Below, in pieces: positions 16,620 through 23,524 of a stretch of DNA of 30,071 nucleotides. Origin of the DNA: SIG607 sp045592625 (GTDB lineage: Bacteria > Bacillota > Clostridia > Oscillospirales > Acutalibacteraceae); assembly GCA_045592625.1 (NCBI GenBank), contig JAZNVC010000026.1, forward strand, positions 1 through 30,071, written 5' to 3'. The notes beneath the pieces are model-generated. The model made no database searches. It was given only the letters and a program-made list of their open reading frames with translations, and was not told the origin of the DNA. The position numbers and the translations under genes are program-made. Within the stretch, counting starts at the first letter, position 1. Every line of letters starts with the position of its first letter.

Positions 16620-16660
16620 TATTCTATGCATATTCTATCATAATATTGATATGTTGTCAA
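16620..16660 (-). promoter_or_regulatory. Promoter and direct-repeat operator of the toxin-antitoxin operon
   Basis: Minus-strand TTGACA (16655-16660) and TAGAAT (16632-16637) are 17 bases apart, about 30 bases before the antitoxin ATG. The plus-strand octamer TATTCTAT occurs at 16620-16627 and again at 16631-16638, eleven bases apart, with the second copy covering the -10 box. This is a plausible site for autorepression. Confidence 0.65.
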
Positions 16661-16703
16661 CTCGTTTAAGATAATAAGCTAAAAAAATATGTAAGGGCAC
16701 ATA

Positions 16704-16850
16704 TCAAATGTGACGTGCGGATGAAAGACAATCCTCTAACGAAATTTCGCCGAGTTCATTGCGACGTCTTTTTCCGCATTTTGAGATTATAGCAAGATTC
16801 ATCTTATCGTGCTCACGCTTTGTTATATAATGTTTGATGAATATTTTCAT
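16704..16850 (-). pseudogene. Possible 48-residue ORF or gene remnant
   Basis: A minus-strand frame of 48 codons starts with ATG at 16850 and holds a compact charged segment, KREHDKMNLAIISKCGKRRR followed by NELGEISLEDCL. Composition and the absence of internal stops look protein-like. However, there is no ribosome binding site and it overlaps a plus-strand ORF. I do not recognise the family. It may be the tail of a former gene. Confidence 0.3.
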
Positions 16851-17084
16851 TACGGTGATAAAAACGGTGTTTACTTATTATCCGTGTATATTAATATTAA
16901 TGTTGAATTTGCTTTAGATTCAATTAAAAGTATTACAAGCAAACCCGAACACAACAAAAAAATATTCAGTAATAGTTTTGTATATTATTTCTTTGATTTG
17001 CAAAGTCTGTTTACAGCTTGCGGAAATATAAGCAGCATCTTTTATAACTTCAGTTTTTTAAGAGGTGTAGATTCACAAATATAA
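16809..17084 (+). CDS. Hypothetical protein or gene fragment
   Basis: An open frame of 91 codons without a recognisable ribosome binding site. Protein-like composition begins around MFDEYFHYGDKNGVYL. The middle, FSNSFVYYFFDLQSLFTACG, followed by NISSIFYN, is predicted helical and faintly resembles HEPN-type helical domains; this is a weak impression only. The stop lies three bases before the recurring CPVRHMNF module, so the gene may have been truncated where that module begins. It overlaps the opposite-strand frame 16704-16850, and at most one of the two is likely real over the shared part. Confidence 0.35.
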   Translation: MLTLCYIMFDEYFHYGDKNGVYLLSVYININVEFALDSIKSITSKPEHNKKIFSNSFVYYFFDLQSLFTACGNISSIFYNFSFLRGVDSQI

Positions 17085-17196
17085 CAGCTGTCCTGTACGA
17101 CATATGAACTTTGAACACAACTACCGTTGGGCAAGCGGCCACGAAAAGCAATTTACATATAATTTTTTTAAATTGACCAAACAACACTTGCTCTAA
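17081..17196 (+). repeat. CPVRHMNF module, copy 2
   Basis: The second copy of the sequence fused to the SASP gene. From 17089 the plus-strand frame reads CPVRHMNFEHNYRWASGHEK followed by QFTYNF and ends with TAA at 17194-17196. There is no start codon of its own. The last part overlaps the 3' end of the convergent AspT-type gene. Confidence 0.6.
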
Positions 17197-18292
17197 TTAA
17201 AATCACTATAGTTATCAACGCGCCGAAATAAGCTAATGCATACCTGCTTAAGGAAATATTGCTATGCTTTTCGGCAAGCGCACCTATTGCCGGTGTACTC
17301 GTCATCCCTCCAGCTATTGTAGTTGCGGCTAAACTTTCATTAAAAAATAATTTGTGGAGAATCACTCCAAAAACTATGGGGATTATTGTCATCAAAGCAC
17401 CATATAAAACCATTTTTACATCAAATCCTCCATAAATTTGCATTCCTGCTGGAATACCATTCCCAACAAAAAACAATACTAACCCCGTACTTCTAAAAGG
17501 TGTCAACTCTTTAGTGGTTACTAATTTTTCTGTAAAATATTTTTTAATAATCAAACCGATAACAATACCAGCACATAACATCCCGCCAGAATTTCCCAAC
17601 GAAAAACTTAAAATCTTGATACTTCCTATCAATCTTCCCAATATAACAGTACACCCAATTTGAATCAGTCCACTTAAACCAGCCTTGTTATCACAACCAT
17701 CTGCTTCTCTTTTATCATCATCGCGAATAGTGTTTAATTTCCTAGTTGTTATTTGAACAAATAACACAGTTGATACTACACCAAAAAGATACGTGCAACC
17801 ATATCCCAATGTAATTTCTTCCGAAATCACATTTTTCAATTCACAAGCAGCTGATAAACCTGGGGTTGTAGTCAATGCTCCACATAAAGAACCGAGAAGT
17901 TTTGAAATTGTTATATTCATATCAACCAGAGAAATAACTCTCATCGTAGCAAAAGCAGAAACAACCATCAAAGAGCCAACAAGGGTTGCTTTCGCGTCCT
18001 TCCACTTGCGAACATCAAGTATCCCCCCTGTAGAAAGTCCTATGGAAGAAACAAATAATGCTGTACCAAAAGTGGAGAAGAACTTCATGTTGGCTTCATA
18101 TTCTGCTACATCTACTATGGTCCATGGAGAAGCAGTTAATGAAAGCATCCATCCCACAAATACTGCAACAATCAAAACACCAGATAAATCCAATGAGATC
18201 TTAGCGAATTTAATCCGTCCTATAATATAACCAACAATTATGACAATAAACGCTATTGAAATCGGCGACAACAGATTACTCAATACAGTCAT
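17168..18292 (-). CDS. AspT/YidE-type putative exchanger (Asp-Al_Ex family)
   Basis: A membrane protein of 374 residues with about ten hydrophobic segments arranged as two similar halves. Each half carries the family signature at its end: GALTTTPGLSAACEL in the first and GGMTSTPAIGALAE in the second. This is the aspartate:alanine exchanger family pattern. A charged cytoplasmic loop (RKLNTIRDDDKREADGCDN) separates the halves. The TrkA-C domains found in many members are absent. The substrate is unknown. The start codon overlaps the stop of the metallophosphoesterase gene by one base (TAATG), so the two are translationally coupled. The start-site choice rests on that overlap. Confidence 0.78.
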   Translation of the reverse strand: MTVLSNLLSPISIAFIVIIVGYIIGRIKFAKISLDLSGVLIVAVFVGWMLSLTASPWTIVDVAEYEANMKFFSTFGTALFVSSIGLSTGGILDVRKWKDAKATLVGSLMVVSAFATMRVISLVDMNITISKLLGSLCGALTTTPGLSAACELKNVISEEITLGYGCTYLFGVVSTVLFVQITTRKLNTIRDDDKREADGCDNKAGLSGLIQIGCTVILGRLIGSIKILSFSLGNSGGMLCAGIVIGLIIKKYFTEKLVTTKELTPFRSTGLVLFFVGNGIPAGMQIYGGFDVKMVLYGALMTIIPIVFGVILHKLFFNESLAATTIAGGMTSTPAIGALAEKHSNISLSRYALAYFGALITIVILIRASVVWSI

Positions 18293-19362
18293 TATTCGTC
18301 ACCAAACAACTGCATATGTAAGGGCCTTATTTCGTGACACATCATATTAATCTTATCTATTTGTTTGTCTATATGATAATGTCCGCAATACCAGACTTCG
18401 TATTCCAATTTTTTCTCAAGCCTTCCTAACCATTTTTCGGTAGATCTATCAATATCAGGTTTGAAAAGTTTTTTAGATTTTGCTTTTCGAGGCTTTCTTT
18501 TGATAGCAGCGTTTTGACGTGTAGACATAAACATTTCTGTAGGAAGATAATCAATCGGGCAAGTGTGAGTCATCATACCATAAATTTTATTGTCCTCTAA
18601 AGATAATTTCTCCTCTACTTTTGCCTTGATAGCTTCATCGGGCATTTCATCTTCCCAAAACGGTTTATCTTCCTCTAAACTACGCATCTTATCTACACTA
18701 TGAGCACCGCCTACTACCATATACTTCTTGCCTTCAAAGTTGTAAATTTCACCATCGATTGCAAAATAGATATTAGGATACTTTGGTTCATAATACACTT
18801 TACCACCGCAAAAGTTTCTAATTCCATATGTTCCAACATTCTGAGGGCGATTCTCTTTATTACCGTGCAGACAGAATAACGTAATATTAAGCTCTGAAAT
18901 TTCCTTCTTGAGTTTATCGTCCCGAACATCCTCATAATAGTTAAAACCGGTATCTCCAAGAATGATTAATACATCTTTCCTTCGGGTATTCATCTCACGG
19001 CAAAAATCTTTTACATAACTGAAATTCCGATGTTTATCGCCCGTAATAAAATATTTTGCCGGAGTACCATCATCATAATAGGATACCGCCTTTTCTTCTT
19101 TCCATGTACTTTTGGCGATTAAATAAAGAATATATAAGGCTTCGCCACACAACACACCTAAAAGCAACCCGGTTAAAATGTTAGAGATTGTAATAGGTCT
19201 TATAACCAAAGCAGAAATCACAATTCCCAACACAACACCTGGAATAAGAACTTTTTTTACTGCATTTACAATGTGCTTTTCTTTGGTATATGTTTTCAAA
19301 TGAATACACACCAATCCTATTACCGATAAAATTAAGTTAATAATAATTATTGCAATTTGCAT
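18292..19362 (-). CDS. Membrane-anchored metallophosphoesterase
   Basis: A protein of 356 residues. Two or three membrane segments fill residues 1-85. A calcineurin-like phosphoesterase domain follows, with FITGDKHRNF (an altered GDxH motif with Lys between), VLIILGDTGFNYY (GD), LFCLHGNKENRP (GNHE-like, here GNKE), MTHTCP and YCGHYHID (GHxH). The metal-binding pattern is largely complete. The enzymatic domain should face the cytoplasm. An upstream start at 19395 is open, but GGAGAAAG precedes the ATG at 19362. The substrate is unknown. It is coupled to the AspT-type gene and lies behind the lysis cassette with a hairpin between. Confidence 0.82.
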   Translation of the reverse strand: MQIAIIIINLILSVIGLVCIHLKTYTKEKHIVNAVKKVLIPGVVLGIVISALVIRPITISNILTGLLLGVLCGEALYILYLIAKSTWKEEKAVSYYDDGTPAKYFITGDKHRNFSYVKDFCREMNTRRKDVLIILGDTGFNYYEDVRDDKLKKEISELNITLFCLHGNKENRPQNVGTYGIRNFCGGKVYYEPKYPNIYFAIDGEIYNFEGKKYMVVGGAHSVDKMRSLEEDKPFWEDEMPDEAIKAKVEEKLSLEDNKIYGMMTHTCPIDYLPTEMFMSTRQNAAIKRKPRKAKSKKLFKPDIDRSTEKWLGRLEKKLEYEVWYCGHYHIDKQIDKINMMCHEIRPLHMQLFGDE

Positions 19363-19384
19363 TTTACTTTCTCCTTTTTGTATA

Positions 19385-19411
19385 GCCACCCTCAAGTATC
19401 TTGAGGGTGGC
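19385..19411. terminator. Strong hairpin between amidase and phosphoesterase genes
   Basis: A perfect 12-base stem GCCACCCTCAAG / CTTGAGGGTGGC with a 3-base loop. On the minus strand no T-run follows (TATACAAAAAGG), so it may be a pause or mRNA-stabilising hairpin rather than a full terminator for the amidase gene. Confidence 0.65.
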
Positions 19412-19417
19412 CCTCAT

Positions 19418-20500
19418 TTAAATTTTTCTTACATAATCAAGCGATATCCAACCCGCGCCGGATTTGAGTTTGCCCCATTTTGTAGCACCTACACCATTCT
19501 TTTCTTCAACAATGGTGTATACGCCCTTATCAGTAATAGAGCCAATCTTCGCAGTATTAGTTCCGGAGCCTTTTCGTATGTAAAGACAATCAGCCATAAC
19601 CTTGACTCTATAGGGACAACCATTAGTCTCCACGTTTTGAGTCGTGTTTGCTGAAACAACTGCATTTGCCTTCTTAACAACCGTAAGATATTTCTTATGA
19701 ATAGGACTACAAATCGCATTTGTTCCCTTTTCGTTTTTATCAATTACAACACGATCGCCAGCAGGTTTACCTGAAACATACCATTTTTGCGATTTAACCC
19801 AAGCCGGTACTGCTTTTCCGCTATAGTATGTAGCATTGTTTGCGATTGAAACAAGATCGCCCTTTTCAATAGATATATTTTCAGATTTTGTTTCTTCTTT
19901 ATTCTCCTTTTTCACTTCTTTTGTTTTTAGAATCTCTGAAACTTTGTTTCTGAAATCATCCATTGTCTCACCAAAATTTTTCATCCAGTGTTCCGGATCG
20001 CCGTGATTACTGCCATAACCCAATCGATAAGCTTCGCAATGACCTACAATTTTATCCACACTGATATTGTAAGTTCTACATAGCTCAGCACAGTATTCAG
20101 CAGCAACAGCAAATGCTTTTTGGTAATAGCCTTTGTCCTTTAGTCCATCCTCACATATTTCGAATTGAATATATGCGGGATTAGTATTGTAACTACCTTT
20201 CTTACCTTTTCCAACTCCCCAACAACAAATATTAAGCGGAAGAACTTCTGCTACACGAACTTGCTTATTTTTATCATATCCGATAAAAGCGTGTACGCAT
20301 ACCTTTCGACCTCCGGGTGTAGCTGTGTTCCAGTGATTTCCGTACTGATTAATGCCTACTTCATCCACAGCATCAACATATCGTTTTAAATTGGGATTAT
20401 TAGCTCCGGTTGAATGAACTACAATACCCTGAGGAGCCATTTTTTGAGCAGCGATATAACACAAATTTTTCACTGCATAAGCTTTGATGATATTAAGCAT
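19418..20500 (-). CDS. N-acetylmuramoyl-L-alanine amidase (phage-type endolysin) with SH3 repeats
   Basis: A protein of 360 residues with no signal peptide. The amidase-2 domain (about 20-165) has zinc-site and catalytic segments GIVVHSTGANN, VCVHAFIGYD and GHCEAYRLGYGSNHGDPEHW. It should cut the bond between muramic acid and L-alanine in peptidoglycan. After a Lys/Glu linker come an SH3-like stretch (KGDLVSIANNATYYSG) and a C-terminal SH3 domain (YRVKVMADCLYIRKGSG...GWISLDYVRKI) for wall binding. The frame is open 64 codons further upstream as a Cys-rich shadow of the holin gene, but AAGGAGGAG before the ATG at 20500 sets the start. It follows the holin by two bases. Confidence 0.93.
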   Translation of the reverse strand: MLNIIKAYAVKNLCYIAAQKMAPQGIVVHSTGANNPNLKRYVDAVDEVGINQYGNHWNTATPGGRKVCVHAFIGYDKNKQVRVAEVLPLNICCWGVGKGKKGSYNTNPAYIQFEICEDGLKDKGYYQKAFAVAAEYCAELCRTYNISVDKIVGHCEAYRLGYGSNHGDPEHWMKNFGETMDDFRNKVSEILKTKEVKKENKEETKSENISIEKGDLVSIANNATYYSGKAVPAWVKSQKWYVSGKPAGDRVVIDKNEKGTNAICSPIHKKYLTVVKKANAVVSANTTQNVETNGCPYRVKVMADCLYIRKGSGTNTAKIGSITDKGVYTIVEEKNGVGATKWGKLKSGAGWISLDYVRKI

Positions 20501-20502
20501 TT

Positions 20503-20790
20503 TTACTCCTCCTTCTTTGCCTGAATGTAAAGTTGATTCACATATACACTTGCACCAGCCACAAGAACACCTTGCGTTACAGCCGTAAATATCGCAGATG
20601 CGGCCTCTTGCAGTCCATTGATATCTGCTGTTGCAATAACCCAAACAGCAGATAAAACAACGGCAGATACACCAAGTACAATAGGAATCCACTTATCAGG
20701 CAGTTTGCTTTTTTTAAGTCCGATTCCGACAAAATAAAGCACCGGAATCAAAATCAAAAGTTCTGTTTTGATATAATCCTGATAATTCAT
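20503..20790 (-). CDS. Phage holin
   Basis: A protein of 95 residues with three hydrophobic segments (about 9-22, 32-53 and 60-85) and a charged tail YIQAKKEE. The segments LLILIPVLYFVGIGLKKSKLP and DKWIPIVLGVSAVVL are typical of the small Firmicutes holins of the Hol44/phage_holin_5 type. It should form membrane lesions that let the amidase reach the wall. It stands between the XhlA-like gene (13 bases upstream) and the amidase gene (two bases downstream). Confidence 0.85.
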   Translation of the reverse strand: MNYQDYIKTELLILIPVLYFVGIGLKKSKLPDKWIPIVLGVSAVVLSAVWVIATADINGLQEAASAIFTAVTQGVLVAGASVYVNQLYIQAKKEE

Positions 20791-20803
20791 ACCTTTTCCT
20801 TTC

Positions 20804-21091
20804 TCAAACGAGTATCATCCCGATGATTGTCGAAATCAATCCGCCCGCCAAAGCCGCAATTATCGCTGTAATAATCTGTTGCATTCGTTGCTTTGGGACC
20901 GCGTCGATCTCATCAATCTTTCGTTCGTGCCTTGCCAGATGCTCGTTTGTATGTTTTAGTTCGTTAGCAAGAGTTACAAGAGTTTCGTTCATAGAACGTA
21001 TTTCTGCCTGCACTTCCTTCATGGCACTCATGTCACGTTCCAAGGTTTTTATCCTCTGCTCGTGACCTTCGATGATAACCTCAATGTCCAT
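20804..21091 (-). CDS. XhlA-like haemolysin/holin-associated membrane protein
   Basis: A protein of 95 residues. Residues 1-70 form a coiled coil (HEQRIKTLERDMSAMKEVQA and on to LARHERKIDEID). A single C-terminal membrane segment follows (ITAIIAALAGGLISTIIGMILV). This is the shape of XhlA, which helps the holin and endolysin in PBSX-like lysis cassettes. It is the first gene of the three-gene cassette, with AAGGAGGA before the ATG. Confidence 0.82.
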   Translation of the reverse strand: MDIEVIIEGHEQRIKTLERDMSAMKEVQAEIRSMNETLVTLANELKHTNEHLARHERKIDEIDAVPKQRMQQIITAIIAALAGGLISTIIGMILV

Positions 21092-21163
21092 CTTTATCCT
21101 CCTTTCTCGGCTGTGTGTTTATTGTAAATTTCAACACTGACAAATAGTGTCACCGTTAAAAAA

Positions 21164-21511
21164 TTATTTTCTTTGCGGCATTGAATATAAATCTATTATC
21201 TGTTTCAATGCCGTATTTTCCTTATCTGACAATTTATCGGCCACCATTTCTTTCACTTTTATTAGTAATGAAATTTGTTCTAATGTCATATACATCTTGT
21301 CCCATCGGTAGTCATCATCAATATAAACTCCACCTTCATATTTTCCTGATTGACAATAAATTGGAATCATCATTATTCCTGAAAGATAATCAATATCTCG
21401 TTTAACAGTTCTAACGGAAACGCCGAACTCTTTTGATATTTCTGCCATCGTTGCACGTCTTTTTCTGCACAAATATTTAATTGTCTCTATCCTTCGTTCG
21501 GACGTCCCCAA
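21164..21511 (-). CDS. DeoR/HTH_11-type transcriptional regulator (short)
   Basis: A protein of 115 residues. The N-terminal winged-helix domain reads RIETIKYLCRKRRATMAEIS followed by KEFGVSVRTVKRDIDYLS, a clear DeoR-like recognition pattern. A region of about 55 residues follows (GGVYIDDDYRWDKMYMTLEQ, then ISLLIKVKEMVADKLS). It resembles the first part of WYL-type regulators, but the WYL domain itself is missing. A TTG at 21511 is chosen: GGAGG lies seven bases upstream, while the GTG at 21520 overlaps the ribosome binding site. It sits just before the lysis cassette and probably regulates it. Confidence 0.8.
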   Translation of the reverse strand: MGTSERRIETIKYLCRKRRATMAEISKEFGVSVRTVKRDIDYLSGIMMIPIYCQSGKYEGGVYIDDDYRWDKMYMTLEQISLLIKVKEMVADKLSDKENTALKQIIDLYSMPQRK

Positions 21512-21548
21512 ATTTCTCACCTCCCCTTAAAAGTCTAAAAATAAAAAA

Positions 21549-21586
21549 GAGCACAACAAATAGCAATTAAGCTACTTGTCATGCTC
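21549..21586 (-). terminator. Terminator after the zinc-ribbon gene
   Basis: On the minus strand a 16-pair stem (GAGCATGACAAGTAGC with GCTATTTGTTGTGCTC, including three G-T pairs) and a 6-base loop are followed directly by TTTTTTATTTTT. It lies upstream of the DeoR-like gene and may act as an attenuator for readthrough. Confidence 0.85.
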
Positions 21587-21595
21587 GTATGTTAA

Positions 21596-21609
21596 ACATC
21601 GTGCGATGT
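21596..21609. promoter_or_regulatory. Small palindrome upstream of the DeoR-like gene
   Basis: ACATCG-TG-CGATGT, with perfect 6-base arms, lies about 90 bases upstream of the DeoR-like start. It is a possible operator with no further support. Confidence 0.3.
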
Positions 21610-21656
21610 ACTAAGTTGCGTTATTATAACCTAACCTCTCTAATGGGGGATAAGTT

Positions 21657-21830
21657 TTACTCTGTAGGTATTCTTCGCGGTATCCTTATTGATAATTGGT
21701 TTTTGCATTTATGACATTTGATAACTATATCCGCCTTGTTTTCGTTGCTCTTAGAAAGTGGGGCTATCTTAGGATTTTTATCGGAATCACATACTCTTTT
21801 GTGACATATAGGGCAATTAATAACCGTCAT
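21657..21830 (-). CDS. Small zinc-ribbon protein (Com-like)
   Basis: A protein of 57 residues. Two cysteine pairs, CPICHKRVC near the N-terminus and KCHKCKNQL near residue 40, form a zinc-ribbon layout like that of the phage Mu Com translational regulator and related small prophage proteins. The ATG at 21830 has AAGGAG seven bases upstream, and a strong terminator follows the stop. The C-terminus is basic (IRIPRRIPTE), which would suit nucleic-acid binding. The Com likeness is an impression from the cysteine spacing; regulation of the lysis genes downstream is inference. Confidence 0.7.
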   Translation of the reverse strand: MTVINCPICHKRVCDSDKNPKIAPLSKSNENKADIVIKCHKCKNQLSIRIPRRIPTE

Positions 21831-21857
21831 GTTAGTTACTCCTTTTGTTACTATTTG

Positions 21858-21877
21858 TGTTCACAAAATTGCGAACA
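21858..21877. promoter_or_regulatory. Near-palindromic operator candidate upstream of the zinc-ribbon gene
   Basis: TGTTCACAAAATTGCGAACA has 8-base arms that agree except for one mirrored pair. The half TGTTCACAA also occurs beside the XRE promoter at 23111-23119, and the half GCGAACAAG also occurs there on the other strand. This suggests that the XRE repressor controls both. Confidence 0.5.
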
Positions 21878-21893
21878 AGTAGCGTAAAATATT

Positions 21894-21915
21894 ACGGTGG
21901 GATCTCTCCCACCGT
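21894..21915 (-). terminator. Terminator after the ImmA gene
   Basis: A 9-base perfect stem ACGGTGGGA / TCCCACCGT with a 4-base loop, followed on the minus strand by AATATTTT. Confidence 0.8.
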
Positions 21916-21936
21916 ATATGGGGTTACGTATTGAAT

Positions 21937-22677
21937 TTAATAATATGGATTTTCTCTTATAAGTCCTAACTTTATCATCCTTATCTGTGCCGCTCTATAA
22001 GAAACATAAAATCTCTCAGCAATTTTATTGATAATTTCAAAAGCTTGTCTTTTATCAGTACCCGAAGAAACAGTTAAATAACCACGTGGAACTCCAAATG
22101 ACCTAATTATCGAACGGGCATAATCATAAAACACATCTCGTGGCATGAGCAATGCTGCTGCCATATAATCCGCTTGCCATTCAATCCAATCAGCAGCAGT
22201 TTTTGGATTATCATTAAGTAATTCCATTCTACGGCAAGCAATCAGTTTGTGTTGATTAACAGATTCACTTTCTAAACACTTATAATAATCTTTATGTAGA
22301 ATAAAATGCGAGCCCTCGTGTGTTTCGGTATAACGACGGCGTGGCGCATTCTCTCTGCTATTAAGGTTCGGACTAATCAAAACATTACCGTATGTTTCTA
22401 CTAATACCGTTGGACGAAACATTTCATCATAAGAAGGAATTTCCATCTCATCGCACATAACTATAGAGCCCAGTATCCCCGATTCAAATGTTCCTATATA
22501 TTTTCGCTTAACATTCAAGCCGAGATAATCCTGTAAAAAGCTCATAGTATCCAGTTGTGTAGGCACAACCAAATTGCTTGGCGAAAACTCCCTCAACACA
22601 TCTGTTGCAATGTTTTCAATATCAATTTTAGATAAAATATACTGTCCATTATACTTTTGCTTATAATCTAATTGCAC
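21937..22677 (-). CDS. ImmA/IrrE-family metallopeptidase
   Basis: A protein of 246 residues. The zinc-binding motif is HEGSHFILH (HExxH) near residue 120, followed by a Glu-bearing helix (WIEWQADYMAAALLMPRDVF) that supplies the third ligand. This is the ImmA/IrrE layout. Family members cleave a partner XRE-type repressor, often after DNA damage or cell-cell signals. The C-terminal LGLIRENPYY follows a helix-turn-helix-like stretch (FYVSYRAAQIRMIKLGLI). A TTG at 22683 is possible, but AGGGTGA at a 7-base distance favours the GTG at 22677. It is directly downstream of the XRE gene. Confidence 0.88.
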   Translation of the reverse strand: MQLDYKQKYNGQYILSKIDIENIATDVLREFSPSNLVVPTQLDTMSFLQDYLGLNVKRKYIGTFESGILGSIVMCDEMEIPSYDEMFRPTVLVETYGNVLISPNLNSRENAPRRRYTETHEGSHFILHKDYYKCLESESVNQHKLIACRRMELLNDNPKTAADWIEWQADYMAAALLMPRDVFYDYARSIIRSFGVPRGYLTVSSGTDKRQAFEIINKIAERFYVSYRAAQIRMIKLGLIRENPYY

Positions 22678-22684
22678 CGCCAAG

Positions 22685-23062
22685 TCACCCTTGCTTTTTT
22701 GATTTTATGTATTTTATTAAGTCGGACCAATCTTCATCAGTAAAATTATGATCCTTTGCGGTACGTAGAGCCATTCTGGCTGACGGAAGTGTTTCGATAT
22801 ATCCGTTAATATCGCTATGTTGTCCGTTTTTGCTCACACCTGCAAGGTCATAAAAACTATTCAATTCCTCCGTTTTGGTAATACCGAGAGCATTAGCAAA
22901 GTTTTCTAAATATCTTTCAGGTGCGCTTCTATTACCATTTTCAATATCGCACAAATATGCCGGAGACATTTTTACTTCTGCAGCAAAGGCTCTTATGGTT
23001 TTGCCTAAAGCTTCGCGTCTTTGCTTAACAAATTCACCGAACGGCAAATTAATTTTATTCAC
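22685..23062 (-). CDS. XRE-family transcriptional repressor
   Basis: A protein of 125 residues. The helix-turn-helix lies at about 8-65: FGEFVKQRREALGKTIRAFA, then AEVKMSPAYLCDIENGNRSA. The C-terminal 60 residues (GYIETLPSARMALRTAKDHN and on) are the part typically cut or contacted by an ImmA-like protease. A GTG start at 23062 is chosen because AAAGGGG lies eight bases upstream; the frame is open to a TTG at 23080 that would overlap that site. The gene has a consensus promoter with repeated sites between promoter and start, indicating autoregulation. ImmA follows. Confidence 0.88.
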   Translation of the reverse strand: MNKINLPFGEFVKQRREALGKTIRAFAAEVKMSPAYLCDIENGNRSAPERYLENFANALGITKTEELNSFYDLAGVSKNGQHSDINGYIETLPSARMALRTAKDHNFTDEDWSDLIKYIKSKKQG

Positions 23063-23111
23063 AGCGAGTACCCCTTTCAAATTTATCAGTATGCCTAATA
23101 AACTATACTGT

Positions 23112-23135
23112 GTTCACAAGTTCGCTTGTTCGCTG
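23112..23135. promoter_or_regulatory. Triple 8-base repeat, candidate XRE operator
   Basis: GTTCACAA, GTTCGCTT and GTTCGCTG follow each other directly. They lie 11-34 bases downstream of the XRE -10 box, between promoter and gene. The motif recurs at 21858-21877. Confidence 0.5.
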
Positions 23136-23145
23136 ATTTGTAAAC

Positions 23146-23174
23146 ATTATATACTATATTTTTCACTTTGTCAA
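23146..23174 (-). promoter_or_regulatory. Consensus sigma-A promoter of the XRE-ImmA operon
   Basis: Minus-strand TTGACA (23169-23174) and TATAAT (23146-23151), a full match to both consensus boxes with a 17-base spacer. Confidence 0.85.
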
Positions 23175-23220
23175 GAGCTAAATGAAAATTTTTCCGATTT
23201 AATTTTTTGTAATTTTTGTT

Positions 23221-23259
23221 TTATCATATTATATTTTGGTATTGTCTGCAAGATGTTTT
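23221..23259 (-). pseudogene. Short Rhs-gene fragment
   Basis: Bases 23231-23259 match 25518-25546 inside the Rhs gene in 28 of 29 positions and in the same orientation. They encode KHLADNTKI followed by a stop. An adjacent TTATCATA (23221-23228) matches 25502-25509, with a short gap between. It is a remnant of YD-repeat coding sequence. Confidence 0.7.
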
Positions 23260-23296
23260 GATAAATACTACACCTCATCCGCTTCGTTCCTCAGCA

Positions 23297-23322
23297 CCTT
23301 CCCCTCCAAACAAAGGGGAAGG
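23297..23322. terminator. CCTTCCCCT/AGGGGAAGG hairpin
   Basis: A 9-base perfect stem with an 8-base loop, preceded by CTCATCCGCTTCG. It has the look of the dispersed intergenic repeats common in gut Clostridia. No T-run follows on either strand, so it may not terminate transcription. Confidence 0.5.
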
Positions 23323-23324
23323 CT

Positions 23325-23401
23325 AAAAAGAACGGTTGGCTTTTACACCAACCGTCCTCTTTAATTAAAATGAAAGGAGTCTTCTAATATGAAAACTTTA
23401 T
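23325..23401 (+). repeat. Hairpin plus ribosome-binding-site cassette, copy A
   Basis: A hairpin AACGGTTGG ... CCAACCGT is followed by CCTCTTT, then AATTAAAA and GAAAGGAGTCTTCTAA. About 70 of 77 positions match copy B at 23558-23634. In this copy an ATG follows the ribosome binding site. Confidence 0.75.
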
Positions 23402-23463
23402 TGATTTTTGTCAACACACAGAACCGTCACCTGTGTTCCCCTGTGTTCCGTGTTTTGAATTGA
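23389..23463 (+). CDS. Candidate 24-residue peptide
   Basis: A plus-strand ORF of 24 codons starts MKTLLIFVNTQ and ends FRVLN. It is preceded by AAAGGAG at a 9-base distance and by the repeated hairpin. In copy B of the repeat the corresponding ATG is absent. No family is recognised. The good ribosome binding site is the only support. Confidence 0.3.
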   Translation: MKTLLIFVNTQNRHLCSPVFRVLN

Positions 23464-23524
23464 TTGGCAGGTCTTTTCAATATTACCACAAACGGAGGAT
23501 TTTCTCATCGGTTAACCTCTTTTG

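Noticed and set aside
17793..18230. 145-codon plus-strand frame opposite the AspT-type gene
   Set aside because: It lies antisense to a membrane protein with clear family motifs, and its translation shows no domain.
20501..20692. Cys-rich extension of the amidase frame
   Set aside because: It is an out-of-frame reading of the holin gene; the amidase start at 20500 has a strong ribosome binding site.
19418..23062. A complete prophage
   Set aside because: Only lysis genes and regulators are present. No integrase, terminase, capsid or tail genes, and no att-like duplication, could be found in the window.
23100..23135. LexA box at the GTTCGC repeats
   Set aside because: The spacing does not give a clean CGAAC-N4-GTTCG palindrome; the 8-base tandem pattern fits a different regulator better.
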